Origin: GCA-2708415 sp964353185
Lineage (GTDB): Bacteria > Pseudomonadota > Alphaproteobacteria > Micavibrionales > Micavibrionaceae
Length of the DNA stretch: 64,000 bases
Direction: 5' to 3'
NCBI GenBank assembly: GCA_964353185.1
Contig: CAYGUV010000008.1
Location: 37,590 to 101,589, forward strand
The position numbers and the translations under genes were made by a program. Shown piece after piece: positions 1-8,851 of this stretch (position 1 is the stretch's first letter; each line of letters starts with the position of its first letter). The notes beneath the pieces are model-generated. The model was not told the origin of the DNA. It searched no databases and saw only the letters and a list, made by a program, of their open reading frames with translations.

Positions 1-1176
1 CGCCGTGAAATATCATTATCTGAGGGCGACCCATACAGCCGCACAAAATTAGCCCGTTCTGAACAACGTATTCGTGATTTAGGTTTCTTTGAAAATGTTG
101 AAGTAAACACGGTGCAGGGCAGTGCGCCTGATCGTGTTGTTATTGATGTGAATATTCGTGAGCAATCGACGGGTGAGCTTTCAATTGGGGCTGGTTTCTC
201 AACAAATGATGGGCCTTTGGCGGATTTGAGAATTCGTGAACGTAACTTCTTAGGTAAGGGGCAGGACTTATTATTTGCGACCACGATTGCGGGCGATAGA
301 ACACAATTCGATGCATCATTTACGGAGCCTTACTTCCTTGACAGAAATTTAGCAGCGGGTGTTGACGCATTCCGTGTAACACGGGATCTTCAAGATGAAA
401 GCTCGTATGATCAAGAGCAAATTGGCGGTGCCTTTCGACTTGGTTTTCCTTTATCAGAAAAATGGCGTCAGACATTTAGATATCGTATAGAACAAAACGA
501 AATCACAGATGTTAGTAACGATACATCACGGTTTATTCGTGACCAAGAAGGAAAAAGAATAACGTCAGCATTGAGCCAACGCCTTACTTATGATGATCGT
601 GATAGTCGTCTTTTCCCAACCGAAGGTTTGTTCTCTTGGTTTGATACTGAGTTTGCAGGATTGGGCGGGGACGCATCTTATGTATCAGGTAAAGTCGGAT
701 CTAATTACTTTATCCCAGTATATAAGAAAAAAGTTATTTTTGATGTGTTGGGTGAAGTCGGCGTTATCGGTGGTTATGGTGATGAGGATGTACAAATTAA
801 TGAGCGTTATTACCTTGGTGGAACAACTTTGCGTGGTTTTGAACAAGCTGGTGTTGGCCCACGTGATTTGGCAACGGATGACTCATTAGGGGGGAATTAT
901 TTCTACCGTGGATCGGCTGAATTTAAATTCCCGATAGGCTTGCCCGAAGAGTTGGGGGTTGCAGGTCATGCGTTTTCTGATTTTGGATCCCTTTGGGAGG
1001 TTGATGATACAGGGGCTGGAATTGCGGATGAAAATAGCCTGCGTGCTTCTGCTGGTGTTGGTCTTTCGTGGCGTTCCCCATTAGGACCTATTCGTGTTGA
1101 TTTTGCCCAACCTATTTTGGAAGAAGATTTTGATAAAGATGAAGTCTTTAGATTTAGCTTTGGTACAAGGTTTTAA
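1..1176 (+). CDS. bamA: Outer membrane assembly factor BamA, 3' part (5' end outside window)
   Basis: The open frame runs from the first base of the window, so the start and most POTRA domains are missing; 391 codons remain, about half of a typical 750-800 residue BamA. The first 50 residues read as the end of the last POTRA domain (RIRDLGFFENVEV), followed by the Omp85 beta-barrel. The barrel carries the conserved lid-loop motif TLRGF and ends in phenylalanine, as outer-membrane barrels do. BamA inserts beta-barrel proteins into the outer membrane. skp follows after 3 bases, then the lipid A genes, which is the standard order in this group. Identification is firm. Confidence 0.97.
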   Translation, partial: RREISLSEGDPYSRTKLARSEQRIRDLGFFENVEVNTVQGSAPDRVVIDVNIREQSTGELSIGAGFSTNDGPLADLRIRERNFLGKGQDLLFATTIAGDRTQFDASFTEPYFLDRNLAAGVDAFRVTRDLQDESSYDQEQIGGAFRLGFPLSEKWRQTFRYRIEQNEITDVSNDTSRFIRDQEGKRITSALSQRLTYDDRDSRLFPTEGLFSWFDTEFAGLGGDASYVSGKVGSNYFIPVYKKKVIFDVLGEVGVIGGYGDEDVQINERYYLGGTTLRGFEQAGVGPRDLATDDSLGGNYFYRGSAEFKFPIGLPEELGVAGHAFSDFGSLWEVDDTGAGIADENSLRASAGVGLSWRSPLGPIRVDFAQPILEEDFDKDEVFRFSFGTRF

Positions 1177-1179
1177 ATC

Positions 1180-1728
1180 ATGAGAATATTTAAATGGTTT
1201 CAATGCGTTACTATCGCTGTTGTTTTGATGATATCTACTGTTTCTTTTTCATATGCTCAATCGCAACGTTTTGCAATTTTGGATATGGACCAAATATTAA
1301 GCGAGTCATCAGCTGGTAAATCTATCCAGACGCAGTTGAAGCAAAAACGTGAAGCGTTTCAAAAAGAGTTTGCCACACGTGAAAATGCATTGGTTGATGC
1401 TGAGAATAAGCTTATTCAAGAAAGGGCGTCTCTATCCCCAGAAGAGTTTGACGTCAAAAGAAAAGATTTTGAAAAACAACTTTTAGAAACGCGTAACTTG
1501 TTTCAAAAACGTCGAAATGACCTTGATAAAGGTGTCAGTAGCGCGTTAGGCGTTTTACGTGAAGAAATTATGAAAGTAACAGCCGCCATAGCCGAAGAAC
1601 AAAAATATAGTGTTGTTTTTACCCGTAATAGTGTTGTTATCATGGATAAAGAGCTGGATATTACTCCTTTAGTGCTCAGCAAAATGAACGCTTCATTTAA
1701 AGCAATTCCTTTAAAAGTATCACCGTAA
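1180..1728 (+). CDS. skp: OmpH/Skp-family periplasmic chaperone
   Basis: A 182-residue protein with a clear signal peptide (hydrophobic residues about 9-24, cleavage near SYA-QS), then a short beta part (FAILDMDQIL) and a long charged coiled-coil from about residue 50 to 130 rich in K, E, Q and R. This is the jellyfish-like Skp fold, which holds unfolded outer-membrane proteins in the periplasm. It starts 3 bases after bamA, so the two are certainly cotranscribed and translationally coupled. Length and layout match the family; there is no sign of damage. Confidence 0.93.
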   Translation: MRIFKWFQCVTIAVVLMISTVSFSYAQSQRFAILDMDQILSESSAGKSIQTQLKQKREAFQKEFATRENALVDAENKLIQERASLSPEEFDVKRKDFEKQLLETRNLFQKRRNDLDKGVSSALGVLREEIMKVTAAIAEEQKYSVVFTRNSVVIMDKELDITPLVLSKMNASFKAIPLKVSP

Positions 1729-1736
1729 TATAGCAT

Positions 1737-2702
1737 ATGCCTGACCATAGATTTCATACCAATACGGGACCAAAAACCTTAAATGCATTAGCAAAGCTTG
1801 CAGGGGCAGAGGTCATGTCGGGTGGCGATAATATTATTGAAGATGTGGCACCTTTGCTAAAGGCGCAGAAAACTGATATTAGCTTTTTGGATAACATCAA
1901 ATATAAAGATGATTTTAAAGCTACTCAGGCGGGGGCGTGTATCATTTCAGAAAAGATGAAAGAGTTTGCACCAGAAGGGTGCCATATAGTTATCAGTAAA
2001 AACCCATATAAAAGTTATGCGTTGATTGCGCAGGCGTTCTATCCGCAGCAACCAGAGGTAGGCAATATAAGTGAATTCGCACATATTGACCCATCAGCCA
2101 ATATTGGTGAAGGATGCGTAATCGAAGCGGGTGCTGTCATTGGTAAGAATGTTGAAATTGGCGATAAAACAAAAATTGGAGCCAATGCCTCTATTTCGCA
2201 TGCTATAGTTGGGTCAGGATGTAATATTTACCCTGGTGTGCGTATTGGGCAAGATGGATTTGGCTTTGCTATTGATCCTGCGGGGCACGTAAAAGTCCCT
2301 CAATTGGGGCGTGTTATCATTGGTGATAATGTAGAAATTGGGTCAAATACATGTATAGACCGTGGTTCTGGCCCTGATACAGTTATTGGTGATGGTACGT
2401 GGATTGATAATTTGGTTCAAATTGGCCATAACGTAAAGGTAGGGCGTGGTTGTGTGATTGTTGCACAATCAGGTATTGCGGGTAGTACGACGCTTGAAGA
2501 TTATGTTGTTGTTGCTGCGCAGTCTGGTGTTGCAGGACATTTAAATATTGGAATGGCTGCCAAAATTGGTGCGCAATCGGGTGTCATGAGGGATGTTCCT
2601 GCGCAAACAGATGTGCTTGGCTCACCTGCTGTCCCAGTAAGGCAATATATGAAACAGGTTGCCTGTGTGCGAAAGTTAGCTACAAAAAATAAAAAGATAT
2701 GA
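1737..2702 (+). CDS. lpxD: UDP-3-O-(3-hydroxyacyl)glucosamine N-acyltransferase LpxD
   Basis: A 321-residue enzyme of lipid A synthesis that adds the second 3-hydroxyacyl chain to UDP-3-O-acylglucosamine in the cytoplasm. The N-terminal third is the uridine-binding domain; from about residue 105 hexapeptide repeats (I-G-x-x-x-x) form a left-handed beta-helix. The expected catalytic histidine sits in VQIGHNVKVG. It lies 8 bases after skp and before fabZ, the usual neighbours. Slightly shorter than the E. coli enzyme (341), within the normal range. Confidence 0.96.
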   Translation: MPDHRFHTNTGPKTLNALAKLAGAEVMSGGDNIIEDVAPLLKAQKTDISFLDNIKYKDDFKATQAGACIISEKMKEFAPEGCHIVISKNPYKSYALIAQAFYPQQPEVGNISEFAHIDPSANIGEGCVIEAGAVIGKNVEIGDKTKIGANASISHAIVGSGCNIYPGVRIGQDGFGFAIDPAGHVKVPQLGRVIIGDNVEIGSNTCIDRGSGPDTVIGDGTWIDNLVQIGHNVKVGRGCVIVAQSGIAGSTTLEDYVVVAAQSGVAGHLNIGMAAKIGAQSGVMRDVPAQTDVLGSPAVPVRQYMKQVACVRKLATKNKKI

Positions 2703-2732
2703 AAAAATATAAATAACAGCTATGGAAAAATT

Positions 2733-3206
2733 ATGACTGAAGAAAATAAATTTGACCCAATTGATGTTAACCAAATCATGAAAATGATTCCGCATCGTTA
2801 CCCTATCTTATTAGTCGATCGTCTAATTGATTATGTTGAGGGTGAAAGCGCGGTTGGCCTTAAAAACGTAACAATGAACGAGCCGCATTTTAACGGCCAT
2901 TTCCCAGGTATGCCTGTGATGCCAGGTGTTTTAATTGTTGAGGCAATGGCGCAAACATCGGCTATTTTTGTTGTGAAAACACTGGGAGAAGAAGCTGCTG
3001 GTAAAATCGTATATTTTATGACGATTGATAATGCGCGTTTCCGCAAGCCTGTTGTCCCTGGCGATAGTTTGCATATTCATGTTACAAAAGTGCAGCAGCG
3101 CGGCCAAGTTTGGAAATTTAAAGGTGTTGCAAAAGTGGGTGACACGGTTTGTGCCGAGGCAACATTTGGCGCCATGCTTACCAATCAAAAATCAGAAGCT
3201 GTTTAA
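2733..3206 (+). CDS. fabZ: 3-hydroxyacyl-ACP dehydratase FabZ
   Basis: A 157-residue hot-dog fold enzyme that dehydrates beta-hydroxyacyl-ACP in fatty acid elongation. The start of the family (IPHRYPILLVDR) and the active-site helix (HFNGHFPGMPVMPGVL, then EAM) are present with the catalytic His and Glu. It competes with the lipid A acyltransferases for hydroxyacyl-ACP, and its location between lpxD and lpxA is conserved in proteobacteria. The gaps to the neighbouring genes are short (30 and 62 bases), consistent with one operon. Confidence 0.97.
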   Translation: MTEENKFDPIDVNQIMKMIPHRYPILLVDRLIDYVEGESAVGLKNVTMNEPHFNGHFPGMPVMPGVLIVEAMAQTSAIFVVKTLGEEAAGKIVYFMTIDNARFRKPVVPGDSLHIHVTKVQQRGQVWKFKGVAKVGDTVCAEATFGAMLTNQKSEAV

Positions 3207-3268
3207 GCTGTAACGCATTGAAAACTATTGTGTCTTGAGGATTCTGCCCTTATTTCATATTGTTTATT

Positions 3269-4072
3269 ATGACTGAAAATTTGATTCACCCGACGGCCAT
3301 TATTGATGATAACGCACAAATAGGTGCGGGATGTAAAGTTGGCCCTTATTCTATTATTGGCCCTAATGTTGTTTTGCATGATAATGTTGAAATTAAATCT
3401 CATGTTAATCTTGACGGGTACACGACCATTGGGGAAGGCACTGTAATTTATCCTTTTGCCTCAATCGGTAGTGCGCCGCAAGATTTAAAATATCATGGCG
3501 AAAAATCAGAATTGATTATTGGTAAAAACAATATTATTCGTGAGCACGCCACCATGAACCCAGGTACGGAATCAGGCGGTTTGAAAACCATCGTTGGTGA
3601 TAATTGTTTATTCATGATGGCAACACATGTGGCGCATGATTGTATCATTGGTAATAATGTCATCATGGCCAACAATGCGACGCTTGGCGGACATGTGGTT
3701 GTTGGGAACCGTGTTTTGGTTGGTGGCTTGGCCGCGGTACATCAATTTGTTCGTATCGGTGATTTTGCAGTTATTGGTGGTATGAGCGGGGTTGAAAGTG
3801 ATGTGATTCCTTTTGGCCGTGTGAAGGGCGAGCGGGCATCATTAGCCGGTCTAAACCTTGTCGGGTTGGAGCGCGGAGGATTTGAAAAAGATCAAATTCG
3901 TATTATTCAAAAAGCTTTCAAGGCGATTTTTGAGGGCGAAGGCAATTTAGATAGCCGCATCGACGACGTTGCCAATGAACATAAGGGCAATGATTTAATT
4001 GAAAAAATCATCGAATTTGCCCGTGGACGTGAAAGATTTGGTTTATGTCAGCCGGAACAAAAACGCGCGTAA
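3269..4072 (+). CDS. lpxA: UDP-N-acetylglucosamine acyltransferase LpxA
   Basis: First committed enzyme of lipid A synthesis; it transfers a 3-hydroxyacyl chain from ACP to UDP-GlcNAc. The ATG at 3269 (MTENLIHPTAII) is preferred over the in-frame TTG at 3260 because it gives the family's usual N-terminus and 267 residues. Hexapeptide repeats fill residues about 5-185 and the catalytic histidine region reads THVAHDC; the C-terminal helical domain follows. The 3' end overlaps lpxI by 28 bases, so translation is coupled. Confidence 0.96.
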   Translation: MTENLIHPTAIIDDNAQIGAGCKVGPYSIIGPNVVLHDNVEIKSHVNLDGYTTIGEGTVIYPFASIGSAPQDLKYHGEKSELIIGKNNIIREHATMNPGTESGGLKTIVGDNCLFMMATHVAHDCIIGNNVIMANNATLGGHVVVGNRVLVGGLAAVHQFVRIGDFAVIGGMSGVESDVIPFGRVKGERASLAGLNLVGLERGGFEKDQIRIIQKAFKAIFEGEGNLDSRIDDVANEHKGNDLIEKIIEFARGRERFGLCQPEQKRA

Positions 4073-4878
4073 CTAAAAATTACCCAAAGAAGTTAGGCAT
4101 TATTGCTGGGGGGGGAGATATTCCAGCCCAACTTATTCATGCGTGTAATGATCTAAATATTCAACCCGTTGTTGTTGGCCTTGAGGGATTTGCAACGCCA
4201 ACCATTAATCCAGATTTATGGGCACGTATCGGTACGGGGGAAAGGATTGTTCAGTTTTTTAAGCATGAAAAAGTGAACGATGTTGTTTTTATCGGATCAG
4301 TCACAAAGCCAAATATTTTTAATTTATGGCCTGATTTCAAAACATTCATTTTCTTTTTAAAGGTGTGGATGCGATCTTTCGGTGATAGTAAAATTTTGGA
4401 TTGCGCCCGTAATGAATTAAAGAAATTTGGATTGTCAGTTCGAGGCGCGCATGAGTTCTTACCCAATTTATTATCGGATGAGGGGTTCTTATCAAATAAT
4501 CATAATATTGATGCTTATGCGAATGATATAAAAATAGGTATTCTAGCGGCAAAAGAATTAGGTGAAAAAGATATTGGTCAGGCTGTTATTGTTAAAGGTG
4601 GCCAAGTCATAGGAATGGAAGATACAAAAGGCACAAGCGCCCTTATTCAGTCAAAAGGTGCAGAAGGTGCAGTATTGGTAAAGATGTGTAAGCCACAACA
4701 GGATTTGAATTTAGATTTACCAACAATTGGGATCAACACGGTAGAACTATGTCAAAAAATGAAAATGGTGGGCATTGTCGTTGAGGCACAAAAGTCGTTA
4801 ATTGTTGATAAACCGAAGGTTAAGCAATACGCCGATAAACACGGTCTTTTTGTGTATGGAGTAACGACAGATGCATAA
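4045..4878 (+). CDS. lpxI: UDP-2,3-diacylglucosamine pyrophosphatase LpxI
   Basis: A 277-residue DUF1009 protein. It begins with the characteristic glycine-rich KLGIIAGGGDIPAQL and contains the family core VIVKGGQVIGMEDTKGT near residue 190. LpxI makes lipid X from UDP-2,3-diacylglucosamine and replaces LpxH in alphaproteobacteria, which fits its place between lpxA and lpxB. It overlaps lpxA by 28 bases and lpxB by 8, so this is a tightly coupled operon. The exact start within the lpxA overlap is the only uncertain point. Confidence 0.95.
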   Translation: MSAGTKTRVTKNYPKKLGIIAGGGDIPAQLIHACNDLNIQPVVVGLEGFATPTINPDLWARIGTGERIVQFFKHEKVNDVVFIGSVTKPNIFNLWPDFKTFIFFLKVWMRSFGDSKILDCARNELKKFGLSVRGAHEFLPNLLSDEGFLSNNHNIDAYANDIKIGILAAKELGEKDIGQAVIVKGGQVIGMEDTKGTSALIQSKGAEGAVLVKMCKPQQDLNLDLPTIGINTVELCQKMKMVGIVVEAQKSLIVDKPKVKQYADKHGLFVYGVTTDA

Positions 4879-6001
4879 GAAGATATATATCATTGCAGGG
4901 GAAGCATCAGGTGATTTTTTAGGCGCGCAGTTGATGCGGTCTTTAAGGAAATCTGAAACTGATATTGAATTTTTGGGTATTGGCGGTCCTTTAATGATTA
5001 CCCAAGGATTAACGTCATTATTCGCGATGAATGAGTTGTCTATTATGGGCGTGGCAGAAGTCGCGCCAAAAATTCCGCAATTAGTTAAACGCATTAATGA
5101 AACGGTGCGGGATATTGAAGCACAAAAGCCCGATGTCATAATTACGATTGATGCGCCTGATTTTGGTTTTCGGGTGCAAAAGAAAATAAAAAAACGCGGG
5201 CTTATAAATGTGAAACAAGTGCATTATGTTGCGCCCACCGTATGGGCGTGGCGCCCAAAGCGCGCAAAAAAAATAGCAAAATTTTTAGATGGTATTATTT
5301 GTTTATTCCCGTTTGAGCCGCCTTATTTTGAAAAAGAAGGTTTAAAAGCGATTGCAGCCGGTCATCCGATGATGGAAACAAATATTGGTGAGGCACAACC
5401 TTTGCAATTGGGAGATAAAAATACCAAAAAGCTTGGCGTATTCTTTGGCAGTCGTCATGGTGAAATAAAACGCATGGCACCAGTTTTAATTGACGCCGTT
5501 TCGATTATTGTGAAAGAACAACCAAATATAGAGCTTATCATTCCAACGTTAGCGCATTTGAAAGATAACATTGAGGAGCGCCTTAAAGACACAAACGTTC
5601 CTTATCATTTATCAACGGAACAGGATGATAAGTGGTCATTGTTTAAGACTTGCGATGCGGCCATTGCCGTTTCTGGCACGGTTGGGTTGGAATTGGCCGT
5701 GGCGAATGTTGCCCATTTAATTGCGTATAAGACAAATTTTTTAACCTATCATTTGTTGAAATTTGTTCTGACGACAAAATATGCGCATTTGGCTAATATT
5801 ATTTTACAAAAAGAAATTGTTCCTGAATTTATTCAAAATGACAGCACGGCGGAAAACATCGCGCAGAAAGCCATAGAGCTTTTGGCAAATGGATCAGAGG
5901 CTCAAAAACAAAGAGCACAATTTGACGTAGTAAGAGAAGAGTTAGGGCAACATAAAAAATCATCCAATGTCGCCGCGCAATTTATATTGGATCTAATATA
6001 A
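4871..6001 (+). CDS. lpxB: Lipid-A-disaccharide synthase LpxB
   Basis: A 376-residue GT19 glycosyltransferase that condenses UDP-2,3-diacylglucosamine with lipid X into the tetraacyl disaccharide at the inner face of the inner membrane. Diagnostic segments are AGEASGD near the start, TVWAWRPKRAKKI in the middle and SGTVGLELAV near the C-terminus. It is the last gene of the operon and ends 49 bases before the convergent gltA. Normal length. Confidence 0.96.
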   Translation: MHKKIYIIAGEASGDFLGAQLMRSLRKSETDIEFLGIGGPLMITQGLTSLFAMNELSIMGVAEVAPKIPQLVKRINETVRDIEAQKPDVIITIDAPDFGFRVQKKIKKRGLINVKQVHYVAPTVWAWRPKRAKKIAKFLDGIICLFPFEPPYFEKEGLKAIAAGHPMMETNIGEAQPLQLGDKNTKKLGVFFGSRHGEIKRMAPVLIDAVSIIVKEQPNIELIIPTLAHLKDNIEERLKDTNVPYHLSTEQDDKWSLFKTCDAAIAVSGTVGLELAVANVAHLIAYKTNFLTYHLLKFVLTTKYAHLANIILQKEIVPEFIQNDSTAENIAQKAIELLANGSEAQKQRAQFDVVREELGQHKKSSNVAAQFILDLI

Positions 6002-6006
6002 GAAAA

Positions 6007-6037
6007 GTCATTGCGAAAAATATTTTCCCGCAATGAC
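6007..6037 (-). terminator. Hairpin terminator between lpxB and gltA
   Basis: A perfect 9-bp inverted repeat, GTCATTGCG at 6007-6015 and CGCAATGAC at 6029-6037. Read on the minus strand it is followed by TTTTC, fitting a rho-independent terminator for gltA. There is no T-tract on the plus strand, so its effect on lpxB is less clear. Confidence 0.7.
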
Positions 6038-6049
6038 CAAATTTAAAAT

Positions 6050-7360
6050 CTACTTACGTTTTTTAAGGGGCACGTATTTACGCTCAGGTTCCCCAACATA
6101 GAGCTGACGAGGGCGACCGATTTTAAGACTGGCTTCTTCCATCATTTCTTTCCAATGTGAAATCCAACCTGCTGTACGAGATACGGCAAATAAAACTGTA
6201 AACATCTCAACAGGGAAACCCATAGCCTTAAGGATGATGCCAGAATAGAAATCAACATTCGGGAAGAGTTTACGATCAACGAAGTATGGATCGCTTAATG
6301 CAATTTTCTCAAGCTCCATCGCTAACTCTAATTTAGGATCATCAATTCCTAGTTCCTTTAAAACTTCGTAACAAGATTCGCGCATAATTTCGGCGCGGGG
6401 ATCATAGTTTTTATAGACGCGATGACCAAAGCCCATGAGGCGGAAAGGGTCTTCTTTATCTTTTGCGCGTTCAATAAATTCTGGAATTTTATCTTTGGTG
6501 CCAATTTGATCTAACATCTCAAGAACGGCTTGGTTTGCACCACCATGTGCAGGCCCCCAAAGAGAGGTGATACCAGATGCAATACAGGCCATAGGGTTGG
6601 CCTGAGAGGACCCTGCCAAACGAACAGTAGATGTTGATGCATTTTGCTCATGATCTGCATGTAGAATTAAGATACGTTCCATCGCACGGACAACTGCAGG
6701 GCGCAATTTGTATTCTTCCGCAGGGACAGAAAAACACATGTGAAGAAAGTTTTCAGTATAGTTTAGATCGTTACGTGGATAGACGTAAGGTTGACCTTTT
6801 GAATATTTCATTGCCATAGCGGCCAGTGTTGGGATTTTTGCGATTAAACGATGTGCAGAAATGCGGCGTTGCTCTGGATCCCAAATATCAAGTGAGTCAT
6901 GATAAAAAGCGGCCATCGTACCCACAACACCACACATAATAGCCATTGGATGTGCATCACGGCGGAAGCCTTGGTAAACACTTTTTATTTGTTCATGCAC
7001 CATTGTGTGATTGGTAATAATTTCTGTAAATTCTTCTAAGCGTTTTGCATTGGGCAGGTCGCCATATAAAAGGGCATGGCAAACTTCAAGATACGTACTT
7101 TTTTCTGCCAGTTCTTTAATGTTATATCCGCGGTGTAATAAAATTCCTTCATCACCATCAATATAAGTAATTTTGGATTTACAGCTTCCTGTCGCGGTGA
7201 AGCTGGGGTCTAAAGTGAAGTGACCAGTTTGTTCGTATAATTTACGAATATCAATACAGTGTGGTCCATATGTCCCCTCGACAACAGGCAGTGTCGTTTC
7301 TTCGCCCGTTTGATCGTTACGTAAGGTAAATGTTTTTTGTGCGTCTTCTGTTTTGCTCAT
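6050..7360 (-). CDS. gltA: Citrate synthase (type II)
   Basis: Condenses acetyl-CoA and oxaloacetate at the entry of the TCA cycle. The start at 7360 (MSKTEDAQ) gives 436 residues and is preceded by AAGGAAA seven bases upstream; the frame stays open 8 codons further. The catalytic histidine regions GPAHGGANQAV and MGFGHRVYKNYDPRA and the aspartate in NVDFYSGI are present. The N-terminal extension with a cysteine-containing segment is typical of the hexameric type II enzymes of Gram-negatives. It follows gltX by only 10 bases. Confidence 0.97.
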   Translation of the reverse strand: MSKTEDAQKTFTLRNDQTGEETTLPVVEGTYGPHCIDIRKLYEQTGHFTLDPSFTATGSCKSKITYIDGDEGILLHRGYNIKELAEKSTYLEVCHALLYGDLPNAKRLEEFTEIITNHTMVHEQIKSVYQGFRRDAHPMAIMCGVVGTMAAFYHDSLDIWDPEQRRISAHRLIAKIPTLAAMAMKYSKGQPYVYPRNDLNYTENFLHMCFSVPAEEYKLRPAVVRAMERILILHADHEQNASTSTVRLAGSSQANPMACIASGITSLWGPAHGGANQAVLEMLDQIGTKDKIPEFIERAKDKEDPFRLMGFGHRVYKNYDPRAEIMRESCYEVLKELGIDDPKLELAMELEKIALSDPYFVDRKLFPNVDFYSGIILKAMGFPVEMFTVLFAVSRTAGWISHWKEMMEEASLKIGRPRQLYVGEPERKYVPLKKRK

Positions 7361-7370
7361 GGCAGTTTCC

Positions 7371-8789
7371 TTATAAATTTTCAATGTGATTGATTGCGGT
7401 TTGCAATCTGTGTACGACTGTTTCTTGCCCTAAAACTTCTGCTGCTTCAAATAGAGAGGGGGATTTATCAGTTCCCGTTAACGCAGCCCGAAAAGGCATC
7501 ATAACTTTTCCAAGCTTACCATCCATTTGATCATTCGCAAAGTCCCGACAAGCTTTTTCAATGGTGTCATGATTGAAATTCTTTAGGTGGCTTAATCCAT
7601 CTTTTAAGCCGTTTAAAACGGGTAGAGACTCTTCTGTTAATTGTGTTTGCGCTTTTTCTGTATATTCAGTGATATCACTCACGTAAAAGAGACATTCTGT
7701 TGCAAGCTCAGCTAGCGTTTTTGAGCGGTCTTTTAGGCCATCCATCCCTTTTAAAAGTGTTTCTTTATTGGCATCTGTTAAGTCAATATCATATTGTGTT
7801 TTTATAAATGGCGCTACTAAATCAACAAGGCGGGCATTGTCCGCTTCTTTCATATAATGCGCGTTTAAGCTTTCAAGCTTTTGATAATCAAAATTTGCGG
7901 GACTTTTTTGCATGCCATCAAAATCAAAAATTTCAATCGCGCGGGTCATGTCCATGATTTCTTCATCACCATGTGACCAGCCGAGGCGTAATAGGTAATT
8001 GCGCATGGCTTCGGGCAAATATCCAAGGGCCTTAAATTCGGCGACGCCAACTGCGCCATGGCGTTTTGAAAATTTACTGCCATCAGGGCCATGTATAAGG
8101 GGTAGATGGGCGTATATTGGTTGTTTCCATCCCATTTGATCGTAAATAACGTTTTGACGGAACGTATTGTTTAAATGGTCATCACCGCGCATTACGTGGG
8201 TAATGTTCATGTCATGGTCATCGACCACAACAGCCAACATGTATGTCGGTGTACCATCCCCGCGTAAAAGCACAAAATCATCGATATGATCATTAGCAAT
8301 TTTAACTTCCCCTTGAACCTTATCCTTAACAACTGCGTAGCCATCCAACGGGGATTTAATACGAACAACAAACGGTGTGCCATCATCAGGGGCATCGCTT
8401 TCGTTTTTCTCACGCCACATATTGTTATAGGCAACGGGGCGGCCTGATTTTTTTGAGTCTTCGCGCATAGCGCTTAATTCCTCTGGTGTGCAGTAACATT
8501 TATATGCTTTGCCAGCGTGCAATAATTCGTTCGCTATATCGATATGGCGTTGTTTATTGGCATATTGAGATTCTGGTGTATTGTCGTAATTAAGTTCTAA
8601 CCACTCAAGCGCATCCATAATCACCTGAACAGCTTCTTCTGAGTGGCGTTCACGGTCGGTGTCTTCGATACGAATAACAAATTTTCCATCACAGTGACGC
8701 GCATAAAGCCAATTAAATAGGGCTGTTCGGGCATTGCCAATATGCATCATGCCTGTTGGAGAGGGGGGGAATCGTGTAATAACGCTCAT
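7371..8789 (-). CDS. gltX: Glutamyl-tRNA synthetase
   Basis: A 472-residue class I aminoacyl-tRNA synthetase. The nucleotide-binding signature HIGN is in PSPTGMMHIGNARTAL and the KMSKS-like loop reads KFSKRHG. The N-terminal catalytic domain is followed by the helical anticodon-binding domain from about residue 320. It is transcribed with gltA, a pairing common in alphaproteobacteria, and diverges from comEC across a 62-bp gap. A single gltX-type gene in a window cannot tell whether it also charges tRNA-Gln. Confidence 0.96.
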   Translation of the reverse strand: MSVITRFPPSPTGMMHIGNARTALFNWLYARHCDGKFVIRIEDTDRERHSEEAVQVIMDALEWLELNYDNTPESQYANKQRHIDIANELLHAGKAYKCYCTPEELSAMREDSKKSGRPVAYNNMWREKNESDAPDDGTPFVVRIKSPLDGYAVVKDKVQGEVKIANDHIDDFVLLRGDGTPTYMLAVVVDDHDMNITHVMRGDDHLNNTFRQNVIYDQMGWKQPIYAHLPLIHGPDGSKFSKRHGAVGVAEFKALGYLPEAMRNYLLRLGWSHGDEEIMDMTRAIEIFDFDGMQKSPANFDYQKLESLNAHYMKEADNARLVDLVAPFIKTQYDIDLTDANKETLLKGMDGLKDRSKTLAELATECLFYVSDITEYTEKAQTQLTEESLPVLNGLKDGLSHLKNFNHDTIEKACRDFANDQMDGKLGKVMMPFRAALTGTDKSPSLFEAAEVLGQETVVHRLQTAINHIENL

Positions 8790-8851
8790 AATTTGTCACT
8801 CAATAAAAAGATTGTTTTTTGTTTAAATATCTCAAGGTATAGTGGCTTGTT

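Noticed and set aside
590..889. Open frame of 99 codons inside bamA
   Set aside because: It lies wholly within the strongly supported bamA frame and its translation has no family features; it is a shadow frame.
6007..6037. Another copy of the TGTCATTTCGA palindromic repeat between lpxB and gltA
   Set aside because: It shares only the GTCATT/AATGAC edge. The rest (GTCATTGCG, short loop) differs, and a terminator explains it better.
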